DNA of 64,000 nt from Actinomycetes bacterium. Its GTDB lineage: Bacteria; Actinomycetota; Actinomycetes; Propionibacteriales; Propionibacteriaceae. Each line of letters begins with the position of its first letter. The stretch's first letter is position 1. Position numbers and translations under genes: made by a program. The DNA lies in assembly GCA_023392635.1 (NCBI GenBank), contig JAEVYS010000105.1, positions 1-64,000 of the forward strand, written 5' to 3'. This document shows, one piece after another, positions 8,058 through 17,142 of the stretch. The notes under the pieces were generated by a model. That model ran no database searches, was not told where the DNA came from, and saw only the letters and a list, made by a program, of their open reading frames with translations.

Positions 8058-9119
8058 ATGGGCTACGCTGCTGCCGTGCCCGCCCTGTCACAACGGCGAC
8101 CGAGTCTTCACGATGTCGCCCGGATCGCCGGATGCTCATACCAGACCGTCTCGCGCGTCGTCAACGGAAGCGAGCACGTCGCCCCCGATACCAAACAGCG
8201 AGTGCTGGATGCGATCGCAGAGACGGGCTACCGCCGGAACGGCGCCGCGCGAGCCCTCGTGACGTCGCGTGCCGGCGCCATCGGTGTGGTGAGTGACGGC
8301 TCGTGGCGCTACGGTCCGATGGGGGCACTCAACGGCATCGAGGAGGCGGCTCGAAAGGCCGGGTACTCGGTGCTCCTCACCGTCAAGGAGCGGGACGCCT
8401 TCGGCTCACTGCAATCCACTTTGCAGACGTTCGCGGACGCCTTCGTCGACGGCATCGTGGTGATCGCACCGCTGCGCCGCGAAGCCGCTGCGACCCGTGA
8501 GGTGGCGGCCTCCTTCAGCTGGGCGCGCGGCCTACCGGTGGTGATGCTGGCCCCCGACCCGACCCCGTCAGAGGGGGTTCGGGTCGTCTCCGAGGACCAG
8601 CGCCTTGGCGCGCGCCTCGCCACCCGGCATCTCGCCCGGCTGGGGCATCGCACCATCGTCCACCTCGCCGGCAACCAGCACTGGCTTGACGGCAGCGTCC
8701 GTCTCGAGGGCTGGCGGGACGAGCTTCTGGCTCACGGCCTGGAAGTCCCCGAGCCGCTCCACGGGAAATGGACCGGCCAGAGCGGGTATGACGCTGGCCG
8801 CCGCCTGCTGAAGAAGGGCCTACCCGACGCCGTCTTCGCGGCGTCGGACCTGATGGCGCTCGGCATGATGCGAGCCTTCGCCGAAGCCGGGGTCCGCGTG
8901 CCCGACGACATCAGCATCGTCGGCTTCGACGACCACGAGTTTGCCAGCCAGTTCATGCCGCCACTCACCACCGTCCGCCAGGACTTCCGTGCCCTCGGCC
9001 GCCGATGCCTGGAGGTACTCCTCAACGAGGAATCCGACCCGGCCTTGCTCGAACCCATCCGCCCACGTCTGGTCGTACGCCAAAGCACACGGCGGGTGGG
9101 CGCTAGCCAGCCCGTCTGA
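8058..9119 (+). CDS. LacI-family transcriptional repressor
   Basis: A 353-residue regulator. The N-terminal helix-turn-helix reads SLHDVARIAGCSYQTVSRVVNGSEHV followed by the YRRNGAARAL hinge, then a sugar-binding core with SIVGFDDHEFASQFMPPLTTVRQD near the end. ATG 8058 is the first in-frame ATG; GTG 8076 is an alternative and neither has a strong ribosome site. It is divergent from the galactoside operon and faces the operator cluster, so it most likely represses that operon until a sugar binds. The long open frame upstream of 8058 overlaps the lipoprotein gene and is a shadow. Confidence 0.92.
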   Translation: MGYAAAVPALSQRRPSLHDVARIAGCSYQTVSRVVNGSEHVAPDTKQRVLDAIAETGYRRNGAARALVTSRAGAIGVVSDGSWRYGPMGALNGIEEAARKAGYSVLLTVKERDAFGSLQSTLQTFADAFVDGIVVIAPLRREAAATREVAASFSWARGLPVVMLAPDPTPSEGVRVVSEDQRLGARLATRHLARLGHRTIVHLAGNQHWLDGSVRLEGWRDELLAHGLEVPEPLHGKWTGQSGYDAGRRLLKKGLPDAVFAASDLMALGMMRAFAEAGVRVPDDISIVGFDDHEFASQFMPPLTTVRQDFRALGRRCLEVLLNEESDPALLEPIRPRLVVRQSTRRVGASQPV

Positions 9120-9313
9120 GCAGAAGTTAGGCATCTGTCTCTTGGGGACTCCCTACCAGGCGAGTCGGCGCACGTGCTGAGGTCCGAAGAGTCGAGCTAA
9201 GGAGATTCAGGAGCTGCTTCGTGGCCTCGATCGACTGGCGGCCAGACTCAACCGGGGCGGCTGGCGACAGGGGACATAGGTGGCATGTGTCGACGCCAAG
9301 CAGACAGGACGTT

Positions 9314-9341
9314 CGGGATTGCTCAGCTCTGAGCAATCCCG
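9314..9341 (-). terminator. Strong hairpin after the NiCoT gene
   Basis: CGGGATTGCTCAG at 9314-9326 is the exact reverse complement of 9329-9341, giving 12-13 pairs with a tiny loop. It lies 21 bases past the stop of the minus-strand permease gene. It also separates that gene from the LacI gene 195 bases to the left, so it may stop transcription from both sides. Confidence 0.6.
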
Positions 9342-9361
9342 CAAATCGCGGAGGGCGGGGG

Positions 9362-10417
9362 TCATGTCTTACTCCAGCGGTGCTCGATGCGTCCGAGCTT
9401 CCACACCGCGGCCGAGGCAAGCCAAGTGAAGAGGAACACGCCGACGAGCAGGTAGCCGAGGTCTTGCAGTTCGAGGTGACCGACCCAGGCGAGCGGGCCG
9501 GTCTGGACGCCCAGCTGGTCGACCAAGGCTCCGATGAGTTCGATCCCGCCGATCAGGAGCGCGACGGCGACGGACAGGCCGGTGACGGCGAGGTTGTAGT
9601 AGGCCTTCCGGACCGGCCGGGTGTTGGCCCACCCGTAGGCGTGGAACATCAGCACGCCGTCGAGGGTGTCGAGCAGACACATCCCCGCAGCGAACAGGAC
9701 TGGGAGGGTGAGGATGGCGTACCAGGGCAGGCTGAGGGCGGCGGCGCCGCCGGCGATCACGAGCAGGCCGACCTCCGTGGCCGTGTCGAACCCGAGCCCG
9801 AACAGCAGGCCGACCGGGTACATGTGCCAGGGCCGGGTGACCAGCCGTGTGGCCCGGCCGGTCAGCCTGGCCAGCGCACCGCGCTGCTGCAGTTGCGCCT
9901 CCAACTCATCCTCGTCGGCTGTCCCGGCCCGCATTCGGCGGTACACCTTCACCAGCCCGACGAGGACCGCGAGATTCACCAGCCCGATCAGGACCAAAAA
10001 CACACCAGACACAAGGGTCCCGAACAGTCCGGTGGCCTGTTGCAGGATCGAGGTGTCGTCGGCCAGTTGACCGGCGATGGCTGAGACCCCCGAGGCGAGC
10101 AGCGCGACGAGGACGAACACGATCGTGGAATGCCCCGAGGAGAACCAGAAGCCGACCGAGACCGGCAGTGCACCCTCGGCCAACTGCTTGCGGGTGGTGT
10201 TGTCGATGGCGGCGATGTGGTCCGCGTCGAACGCGTGTCGCATCCCCAGCGTGTAGGCCGTCACGCCGAGCCCGACACCGAACACCTGCCCGGGGCCCAC
10301 CATGAGTTGCTGGGGCACGACCACGCCGAGCAACACCCCCCAGCCGGCCACGTGCAGGGCAACGATCACCAGACCCATCGAGAGCAACGGCACAGCCGTA
10401 TTGGACCGCCCGCTCAC
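9362..10417 (-). CDS. Nickel/cobalt transporter, NiCoT family
   Basis: About 351 residues with eight hydrophobic segments. The family signatures are present: HAFDADHIAAIDN in the second segment (His-X4-Asp-His metal site), FSSGHSTIVF, and LGFDTATEVGLL further on. The enzyme class moves Ni2+ or Co2+ into the cell with high affinity and low capacity. GTG 10417 is preferred because AGGAG stands 7 bases before it; the open frame runs back to 10441. It stands alone on the minus strand with a hairpin behind it. Cobalt would fit B12 needs elsewhere in the window; nickel is equally possible. Confidence 0.92.
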   Translation of the reverse strand: MSGRSNTAVPLLSMGLVIVALHVAGWGVLLGVVVPQQLMVGPGQVFGVGLGVTAYTLGMRHAFDADHIAAIDNTTRKQLAEGALPVSVGFWFSSGHSTIVFVLVALLASGVSAIAGQLADDTSILQQATGLFGTLVSGVFLVLIGLVNLAVLVGLVKVYRRMRAGTADEDELEAQLQQRGALARLTGRATRLVTRPWHMYPVGLLFGLGFDTATEVGLLVIAGGAAALSLPWYAILTLPVLFAAGMCLLDTLDGVLMFHAYGWANTRPVRKAYYNLAVTGLSVAVALLIGGIELIGALVDQLGVQTGPLAWVGHLELQDLGYLLVGVFLFTWLASAAVWKLGRIEHRWSKT

Positions 10418-10733
10418 CAACCAGCTCCTAACCACGTCCACTCGGACCTCTACCGGGTCGAGACTAGGCCCGCGGCGCAGTCAGCCGCGCCCAGGATCTC
10501 ACTGGACGCGAGCAGTCCTCGCTCCTACGAGTGCCAGTGCACGGCGATGATCAGGACGCCGCCTTGCCGCACGTCCGCCTTTGCCGCGGTGTGCGAGGGT
10601 AGCCTTCCGGCTGGCCGCGGCCCCGAGCACAACCGCCCGCAATTGCCGCGGGCCGACTCTCTCCCGGTTGGTAGTGGCGCTCCACCTAGAAGCGATACTG
10701 CTGTTGCGACTTCGAGGGCGGAGGAGGCCGGCT
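10418..10733. other. Intergenic stretch before the arginase gene
   Basis: No gene seen. It holds the first copy of a 35-base direct repeat (10577-10611) and the GAGGAGG ribosome site of the arginase gene (10721-10727). Confidence 0.4.
10577..10611 (+). repeat. Direct repeat left of arginase gene
   Basis: The core TGCCGCGGTGTGCGAGGG is followed by TAGCCTTCCGGC. It matches 11670-11704 at 33 of 35 positions. The two copies bracket the arginase gene, which suggests a cassette boundary or a duplicated regulatory segment. Confidence 0.55.
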
Positions 10734-11645
10734 GTGAACACGTTGATGCCGGGAGGGACGCTTCGCGTGGTGTGGCCGCAGTGGCAGGGCGCCGGTTCCT
10801 CAAGCGTTCGCGAGCTGGCTGGAGAGTTCCCGTTCGCGGTCGCGCGACGCAGCTACGCGGTCGGCACGCAGGTTCTCCAAGCCATCCTGCCCACCCACGA
10901 TGGTCCCACCGTCACTGTGCCGGTGCCGATGGGTGAGGACGGACTGGACGTCGTCGACGGCATCGAGGCCAAGGCGGTCGTCCTGGCCCAACTCCGGGCC
11001 GCGATCGAGCTGATTGGATCGCACCAGCCGGAGCGGATCCTCACCCTTGGCGGTGACTGTGCGGTGAGTGTCGCGCCCTTCTCAGTGTTGGCGCAGCGGT
11101 ACGGCCGGGACCTGGCGATCGTGTGGATCGACTCCCACCCCGACGTCGACACCAACGACAGTGATTACTCCGGCTACGACGCCATGGCAGTCAGCACCCT
11201 GACCGGCCACGGCGACCCCGACATCCACACCGCGCTACCCGCGACCATCGGCGGCGACCGGGTCGCGCTCGCCGGACTGCACGCCTGGACCGAGGACGTC
11301 ATCGGGAACCTCGCCGAATGGGGACTGGCCAGCTTCAGCCCTCAGCAACTACGCACCTCCAGCCAGCCTCTTGTGGACTGGCTCTCCGGAACCGGATGCA
11401 CAAAGGTCGCTATCCACTTCGACGTCGACACCATCGACAGCAACGAGGTCGTCATCGGGCTCGGTGCCGAACCCGACGGCCTCACCAGTGACCAGGTGCG
11501 CCGCCTGGTCGCCGACCTCCAAGCCACCGCAGACGTCGTCGGCCTCACCATCGCCGAGTACATCCCCCGACAAGCCATCCGGCTACAACAAATCCTCGAC
11601 GGATTCCCCCTACCTGAACATCGGCCAAGCCAGGCCGGAAACTAG
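10734..11645 (+). CDS. Arginase/agmatinase family hydrolase
   Basis: A 303-residue ureohydrolase-fold protein. The dinuclear manganese ligand motifs are LGGDCAVSV (usually GGDHS), IVWIDSHPDVD (usually W-D-AH-D) and HFDVDTIDS (D-D). The first motif has Cys where the canonical His metal ligand stands, so metal affinity or reaction may differ. GTG 10734 is chosen because GAGGAGG lies six bases upstream. It could hydrolyse arginine, agmatine or a related guanidine compound. An arginine decarboxylase occurs at 53 kb, but the two are far apart and on different sides of the island border. Family is certain, substrate is not. Confidence 0.85.
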   Translation: MNTLMPGGTLRVVWPQWQGAGSSSVRELAGEFPFAVARRSYAVGTQVLQAILPTHDGPTVTVPVPMGEDGLDVVDGIEAKAVVLAQLRAAIELIGSHQPERILTLGGDCAVSVAPFSVLAQRYGRDLAIVWIDSHPDVDTNDSDYSGYDAMAVSTLTGHGDPDIHTALPATIGGDRVALAGLHAWTEDVIGNLAEWGLASFSPQQLRTSSQPLVDWLSGTGCTKVAIHFDVDTIDSNEVVIGLGAEPDGLTSDQVRRLVADLQATADVVGLTIAEYIPRQAIRLQQILDGFPLPEHRPSQAGN

Positions 11646-11669
11646 GGCCCTCAAGCCGCACCAACATCG

Positions 11670-11704
11670 GCCTCTGCCGCGGTGTGCGAGGGTAGCCCTC
11701 CGGC
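11670..11704 (+). repeat. Direct repeat right of arginase gene
   Basis: Second copy of the 35-base repeat (see 10577-10611), beginning 25 bases after the arginase stop. Confidence 0.55.
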
Positions 11705-11742
11705 CACGCGGTGCTGGCGATGGCCTGGGTGACTCGTCGTGA

Positions 11743-12326
11743 TCAGTCGCCCGGCTCGACCTCGAATCGGATCTCGTTCGGGTCGCGCTCTTGGTGCACG
11801 GGGTGATGACGCAGCTCGTCGTTCAGTTCGTTGACCCGTTCCTTCGAGCCAGCGGGATCGCTCGTCCTCCGGCGCGTCTTCTGCGGGGCCCGCCGCGTCC
11901 ATCTGAGGCCCATCGCTCGATGGTGGCGTCGGGCTGGAGCGGCCCAGAGGATCGTTCCTGAAGTCCTCGTTGATCTGCGTGATCAGGTGCATATCATCCT
12001 CAGGAGTGATGACCTCTGCCTCGTCGTCACTGAAAGTGATCTCCGTCACAGACTCCTGGGGGTCGGTGCTCCTGGTGTCCGGAAGGGCGGCATCCCTGGG
12101 TCCGGCGTGCCCGCATTGTCACCAGTGTCTGGCGACTGCGTTGTGGCAGGTGGTTCCTCGGGCGTGCCGGCGTCGGGCACCCCGCCTGCCCAGTCGTCGC
12201 CAGCGTCCAGTGCCGTCCCGGGGTCCAAGTCCGGCGACCGGCCGTCGGGTGCTGGTGCCGGCGCGACGCCGGCAACGTCCTCGCCCTCACCTTCGTCGAC
12301 ATCCTGCTTCTCTCCTTGTCGACCAT
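11743..12326 (-). pseudogene. Frameshifted acidic low-complexity protein
   Basis: ATG 12326 has an excellent GAGGAGG site. Then one protein seems spread over three frames: MVDKE; an Asp/Gly/Pro-rich part with DVDEGEGEDVAGVAPAP and GTALDAGDDWAGGVPDAG; a third piece with TEITFSDDEAEVITPEDDMHL and TQINEDFRNDPL; and a last piece SKERVNELNDELRHHPVHQE ending FEVEPGD at a TGA (11743). Each join needs a one-base shift. No family recognised; the composition suggests a disordered acidic protein. It could be real decay or clustered sequencing errors. Confidence 0.45.
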
Positions 12327-12664
12327 TGCTTATCCTCCTCGCCCCACGCGGCCTGACACCTCAACTGTGAGCTAGGACTCTGAGCTCCAGAAGGGCCGCA
12401 ACTGTACGCTGCCCCAGTCTTGCCCTGCCGAGTGGCCCGCCTGAGCTGGGCGCGAACGATCGTGAAAGCGATCGGGTATGCCTCACGCCGGCCGGGCCGC
12501 TGGAATGGGGCAGGTGCACGCGCTACGGACGGGTATTACCACTTGGCGGGTGGCTTGACATCGGGGGGTGTCGCCGCCGCGATCGGTTCGGTGGTTGAGC
12601 TCCACGGAACCGGAGGGCTCGCCTGGCGCTCCCGCGCGGGCGAGCCCTCGCGACGACCCTGCCG
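12327..12664. other. Gene-free stretch
   Basis: Nothing recognisable on either strand; no strong repeat or hairpin seen. Confidence 0.4.
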
Positions 12665-13739
12665 CTAGTTGCCGGTAAGCCGCCAACAGTGTGCCGGTCG
12701 ACACGGGCCCCCGGGAAGACGGTGGTCCTTCGTCGCTGTGGCAGGTCCGCGCACATCACCGGTCCTCCCTGGCGCCGCGAACTCTGACCAGGCCTCCGAC
12801 CGCCTGCTAGTGCTGGCTGTGCCAGGCCGGCACCCACCGCTGCGTGGGGGACAAGTCGGGTTGCCCGACTTGCACGGTGGTGTGCCGGCCTTGCTGTCGA
12901 GGCCCTCGATGAGGCTGTCGGTGAGGGATTGGGGAGCGAGCCGGGACGGAGCGAGGGCCTGGATGATCACCTTCGCGGAGGCGGGTCTGTGGTGGGGGTC
13001 TTTGGCCAGGCACGCAACGATGACGGCACTCAGGTCGTAGGGGGTGTCGCTCGGCAATGCCGGTGGTGGTGCTTCGACGTGGGCGAGGGCCCTGGCCACT
13101 GGTGTGCCACGGTCGAACGGCTTCCGTCCGGTGATGAGTTCGTGGCCGAGCACGCCGAGGGAGTACAGGTCGCTTTGTGCGGTGACCAACTCGCCGAGTG
13201 CCTGTTCGGGACTGATGTAGTAGGTGGTGCCCCGGATCTCACCGGTCACAGTCTCGGACGTGCCGTCGAGGTCCTTGGCGATGCCGAAGTCCATGAGCTT
13301 GGCTATTCCGTCGGAGGTGACGAGCACGTTGGACGGCTTGAGGTCGCGGTGGATAATCCCGTGCTCGTGTGCCCGTTCCAGCGCGCCGGCCAGCTGGATG
13401 AGCAGCGTGCGACCAGTTCTGACGGCAGCGTGCCACAGTCTGTGAGCATCTCTGCAAGCGATGGCCCGTCGATGAACTCCATCACCAAAAACTGCAGGCC
13501 CTCATCTTCCCCAAAGTCGAAGACCTCGACGATGTTGGGGGGGCTGAGCTGCGCGGCGAACCGGGCCTCGGCACGAAACCGGCGGCCAAGGGCCAACCGC
13601 TCCCGGCTTTGGGGAAGCGTGACCTTGAGGGCGACCGCCGCTCCAGCACAGTGTCGGTTCCGGCCCACACGTGGCCCATGCCGCCCATTGCAACGAGGCG
13701 GTCCAGCCGATAGCGCGATCCCAGCACGAATCCGGGCAC
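12665..13739 (-). pseudogene. Serine/threonine protein kinase, frameshifted
   Basis: A Hanks-type kinase domain is split over three minus-strand frames. The glycine loop region SRYRLDRLVAMGGMGHVW is in frame one. AVALKVTLP (catalytic lysine) to VMEFIDGPSLAEML is in frame two. GIIHRDLKPSN, KLMDFGIAK and GTTYYISPEQALGE (catalytic Asp, DFG, activation and APE regions) are in frame three. Two frameshifts, near 13640 and 13410, destroy the gene. The start would be GTG 13739 with GAGGA in front. The tail after the kinase domain is low complexity and has no membrane segment. An intact kinase of the same family lies at 45881-47161 outside the island. Confidence 0.75.
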
Positions 13740-14270
13740 GAGCCGGTTCCTCGGCCAACCTCCTGACAGGCACCAGAACCAGCGGGACGCTCGACCGACC
13801 AGTGCACACCGACGTTGACAACGAGTACGGCAGACGCCTCGCGTCGGTCTGGCGCGTGTTGTTGCGTCCTGGGCATGGGTCCCCCTCTTGACGGGTAACC
13901 GCTGCAACGCGAGGAGAGGTTGCGGGTTCGGCGGCCGCCATTACCCATCACTACCAGGGACGCGGGCCAGATCCGAACGGCGAAGGCATAGAAAGACCGC
14001 TCCCCGGCCCTGAAGAGTTACGGGCGATCCTCGAGTACGTGCGCCGTTAGGGGCGCGCGAGCGTGGACGTCAGCACAGGTTCTGAGCAGTGTTAAGCACT
14101 GCTGGCTTCTCGGGTATTGGCTCATCTGAGGCGAGGCAGACAGCCAGACTGTCACCACCGCACCAGGTGGCAGCGAAGAGGAAAGCCTTCGGCTCGGCCG
14201 TGAGGGTCCGTCCGCGGCTCCCAAGGCACGGACGGCCCCTCAGCACCGACCCGCGGCAGTGAGGAGCGAC
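13740..14270. other. Gap before DUF6458 gene
   Basis: No confident gene. A short plus-strand frame ending at 14050 (residues ...ERPLPGPEELRAILEYVRR) reads like a protein C-terminus but has no usable start, so it may be a gene remnant. The ribosome site of the next gene (GAGGAG) ends the gap. Confidence 0.35.
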
Positions 14271-14483
14271 ATGTCCCCAACCACCGGAACCGGCATCGGA
14301 CTGCTCGTCATCGGAGCCATCCTTGCGTTCGCCGTGCGCGACGCAGTTCCCGGCGTGACCCTCATCATGATCGGCTACATCTGTCTGGTGGCCGGCGCTC
14401 TCGCCATCGTCCTGGGTCTTGTCAGCAACGCACAGGCATCCCGCCCAACCCGCGTCGTGGAACATCGAGATGAGCAGCTCTAG
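14271..14483 (+). CDS. DUF6458 family small membrane protein (copy 1)
   Basis: A 70-residue protein with two hydrophobic helices: GIGLLVIGAILAFAV and a second around IMIGYICLVAGALAIVLGLV. A short charged tail ends in HRDEQL. This is the DUF6458 pattern common in actinobacteria. ATG 14271 is chosen because GAGGAG precedes it. The function is unknown. It stands 28 bases upstream of a low-molecular-weight phosphatase gene, and the same pair recurs inverted at 24.1-25.0 kb. Confidence 0.75.
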   Translation: MSPTTGTGIGLLVIGAILAFAVRDAVPGVTLIMIGYICLVAGALAIVLGLVSNAQASRPTRVVEHRDEQL

Positions 14484-14511
14484 ATCCCACCTGCGCAGGT
14501 CAGGAGGGAAT

Positions 14512-15255
14512 GTGAGTGCGGTGGAGTCAGGTGCGGGCCTGCCGGCGAAGGAGCCGACGATACTGATCGTCTGCACAGCGAACCTCTGCCGTTCCCCCGC
14601 GGCGGAGTTCCTGCTACGAAACATGCTCGGGGCCAACGGGGCCGACTTGCGAATCGACAGCGCCGGCACCGCAGCCGCGGACGGCGCGCCGATCGACCCC
14701 GTCATGGACGAACTCCTGAACGGCCGTGGCTTTGACACCGCCGGATTCCGGTCCCGTCCGGTCAGCCGCGAGCTCCTCGCATCGGCTGACCTCATCCTGA
14801 CCGCCGCAGCCAACAACGGGGCGGCTGTGGGAAGACTGCTGCCGGCTACTGTGCGCCGGACTCTCACCCTGAAGAAACTGGCCAGATATGCACCGTTCAT
14901 CGCAACCTCTGGCGAACCCCCAGCGAGCGGTGCCGACCGCATTGCCTGGTTACTCAGCGCAGTGCCGAGGGCCCGGGCACGGCCCAGCGGCACCCGGCAT
15001 GGCAACGACGACATCGCCGACCCCATCGGTCTGCCCCGTCGACGCTACGTCCTGGCGTTGGCCGAGATCGAGCGAGCCTGTGCGGCGATCGCTCCCCTTC
15101 TCCGTACCGGCCTCGTCAGCCAGAACCCAGAACAACCACGCCCCACCAACCACGCCGTCGACCTCCCGGAGCACCAGCCGGAAGGTACCTGGCTGAAACG
15201 GCCAGGCGATCCCCCGCAAGCAGCCCGAAGCTTCTTCGACTGGGCGTTCAAGTGA
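14512..15255 (+). CDS. Low-molecular-weight protein-tyrosine phosphatase-like (copy 1)
   Basis: A 247-residue protein, longer than the usual 150-160. The phosphate loop C-X5-R is Cys21 to Arg27 (VCTANLCRSPAAEF), and the acid loop DPIGLPRRRY carries the general-acid Asp. Between them is an insert with TLKKLARYAPF. The last 40 residues are proline rich and unlike the family. The family removes phosphate from tyrosine or arsenate-type anions; in actinobacteria it often tunes exopolysaccharide or kinase systems. GTG 14512 follows GGAGGG closely; GTG 14521 is possible. It is paired with the DUF6458 gene and has a paralogue at 24070-24771. Confidence 0.85.
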   Translation: MSAVESGAGLPAKEPTILIVCTANLCRSPAAEFLLRNMLGANGADLRIDSAGTAAADGAPIDPVMDELLNGRGFDTAGFRSRPVSRELLASADLILTAAANNGAAVGRLLPATVRRTLTLKKLARYAPFIATSGEPPASGADRIAWLLSAVPRARARPSGTRHGNDDIADPIGLPRRRYVLALAEIERACAAIAPLLRTGLVSQNPEQPRPTNHAVDLPEHQPEGTWLKRPGDPPQAARSFFDWAFK

Positions 15256-15401
15256 CTGCTGTAGGTAGCGCGTACTCGTCCAGTATGCGGCCCGTCAGCG
15301 CGCCCGCTCGAACCCCTCCAGGGCTCGTGGCACCAGGGCTTGGCGCTCCCCCGACCAGTTCGTTCGTTCCCCGCCCGAACCATGCCTGAAAGCTGAAACT
15401 A

Positions 15402-16178
15402 ATGCCTAACGATCCCATCACGTCCGTCGACACCGACCCGCCCAGCGCCCCGGCAGGTCCCCGCCACAACAGGTGGGCATCCTTCCGCCGGTCGGTGTCG
15501 CTGCCGGACCACTGGACACGCACACTCGTGCTCGTGATCGGCGGGCTGATCGGGCTGGGCTACCTCAGCCAGGTGTTCCGATATGTGGGCGTGGACTTCC
15601 CGGGACGGCACAGCCTGGGCCGCTACTTCTACTACGACCTTGAAGCCAACATCCCCACGTGGTTCTCGACAATCCTGCTGTTCCTGTGTGCCGAGCGGGC
15701 GTGGTGGGTGGCCTCGGCCGCGCGTGCGGCCGGTGACCGCTGGCACCGGCACTGGCGCGCCCTATCCGTGATCTTCGCCTACCTTTCGGTGGACGAGCTC
15801 GCCCAGCTCCACGAGCAGGTGGTGGCGCCGTTGCGCGCTTCGCTGTCGCTGGACGGCCCGCTCCGCTTCGCATGGGTCGTGGTGGCGGTGCCCCTCGTGG
15901 TCGCCTTCGCGATCGTCTACCTGCGTTTCCTGATCGCCCAACCGCTGTCGACCCGGGTGGCGTTCATCGTCTCGGGCATCATCTACGTGGGAGCAGCCGC
16001 CGGCATGGAAATGATTGGCGGGCTCCTGGTCACTATTGTCGGCTCCCAGGAGAACCTGCTCTATGCCGCCGTCAGCGGCGTTGAGGAAGGCGCCGAAATG
16101 CTCGGTGCCGTCCTGTTCCTCGGCGCCCTCACAGTTGCGCTCGCCCGAATGCGCGCCGCCGGCACGCCGGACCGCTGA
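15402..16178 (+). CDS. Polytopic membrane protein of unknown function
   Basis: A 258-residue protein with a charged N-terminus and six to seven hydrophobic segments, for example TLVLVIGGLIGLGYL, STILLFLCAERAWWV and VVVAVPLVVAFAIVYL. Conserved-looking polar residues sit in or beside helices: SVDELAQLHEQ, GMEMIGG and VEEGAEMLG. Acid/His sets like these often bind metal or form a catalytic centre in membrane hydrolases, but I do not recognise the family. The start ATG has only a weak ribosome site. It lies 146 bases after the phosphatase gene on the same strand. Confidence 0.75.
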   Translation: MPNDPITSVDTDPPSAPAGPRHNRWASFRRSVSLPDHWTRTLVLVIGGLIGLGYLSQVFRYVGVDFPGRHSLGRYFYYDLEANIPTWFSTILLFLCAERAWWVASAARAAGDRWHRHWRALSVIFAYLSVDELAQLHEQVVAPLRASLSLDGPLRFAWVVVAVPLVVAFAIVYLRFLIAQPLSTRVAFIVSGIIYVGAAAGMEMIGGLLVTIVGSQENLLYAAVSGVEEGAEMLGAVLFLGALTVALARMRAAGTPDR

Positions 16179-16804
16179 CTCCCGCAGGCCGACCCATTAG
16201 GCCCTGACGTCACGGGCACGAGCCCCGCGCCTCGCCAAGGCCTTCCCACCATCCTCAGGTTGTCCGACCTGGTCGGACGGCAGCGATCCTGGCCCGACCT
16301 GACCATGACTGAAGGATGTTGACCGGTGCACACTGATGCGTTCACAACGGGATACGAGGATCACTCCGCGAGCGGCTCGGTGGGCGTGCGGCCGAGCTGG
16401 TGGGCCTCGTTCCGCGCGTCCGCCTCTCGGGGAGCCCCTGCCCGGACTGGTGCAGGACCGCCGCCGAGGACGGGTAGGGTGGCACGAGGCAAGGGGAGGC
16501 TTTCGTTCGACTCCACGCGGCCCGGTTCGGTCGGTTCTGCGTCCTTCAATCCGAGCACGGCTACGGCCAGGATTGCACGGTGTTCGGATCACCCAGAAAC
16601 CACCCGGAGCCCTCGATCGCTGACCGACGGCTCCGCGAGTCCGCTGATCTTCGCCACGCTGCCGCCCTCATGCACCGCATAGACGCCGGCGCGCCTGCTT
16701 GAGCTCAGCCTGCGCGGCCACGAACAGCGACGCCCAGGGGGCCCAACAGAATCCCGGGGGCGTCGCGTCGCTTGATCCAGTCGTCAGGAACTCGCCCGGC
16801 ACGC
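16179..16804. other. Gene-free stretch with a perfect palindrome
   Basis: No gene recognised. GTCCGACC-T-GGTCGGAC at 16262-16278 is a perfect 17-base palindrome of the kind bound by dimeric repressors, but no regulated gene follows it directly. Confidence 0.4.
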
Positions 16805-17030
16805 TCATGCGCGGGGACGCACCGTGCTCGATGTGCCCGCCTGCAGCCTCGCCAGCACACGCCGTTCGACCAGCACCGGCAGCAAGCTACGGATCCTTGC
16901 CCCCGAGAACGATGCCGGCGCCTGCCGAATCAACCGCAGGGGTGCGTGACCCATCCAGGGACGAATCCTCGCGGGTCAGCCGGGCCACGACCTCGTCGAT
17001 GATGACCTCATCACCCAGCTAGTCAGCCAT
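16805..17030 (-). pseudogene. Three-helix-bundle dimerisation protein, broken copy
   Basis: On the minus strand ATG 17030 is followed after two codons by TAG. Beyond it the frame gives GDEVIIDEVVARLTRE, and after a one-base shift RIRSLLPVLVERRVLARL to a TGA at 16805. These match the intact neighbour at 17143-17373 (IIEEVVARLRG and IRDFVGVLVERRVSADL). It is therefore a decayed tandem paralogue with one nonsense and one frameshift change. Confidence 0.65.
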
Positions 17031-17142
17031 GACCCAGCGTGTGAACAATCAGCTGCGGCCGGGCGGCATCTCGTCAGGCGAACCGGCCGGTAGGCATTCG
17101 ATCAGGGCTCACGTCAACTGACCGATCGAAGGCCGTGGACAA

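Noticed and set aside
10734..11645. Functional link between arginase-family enzyme and the arginine decarboxylase at 53 kb
   Set aside because: They are 42 kb apart across the island border; nothing in the sequence ties them together.
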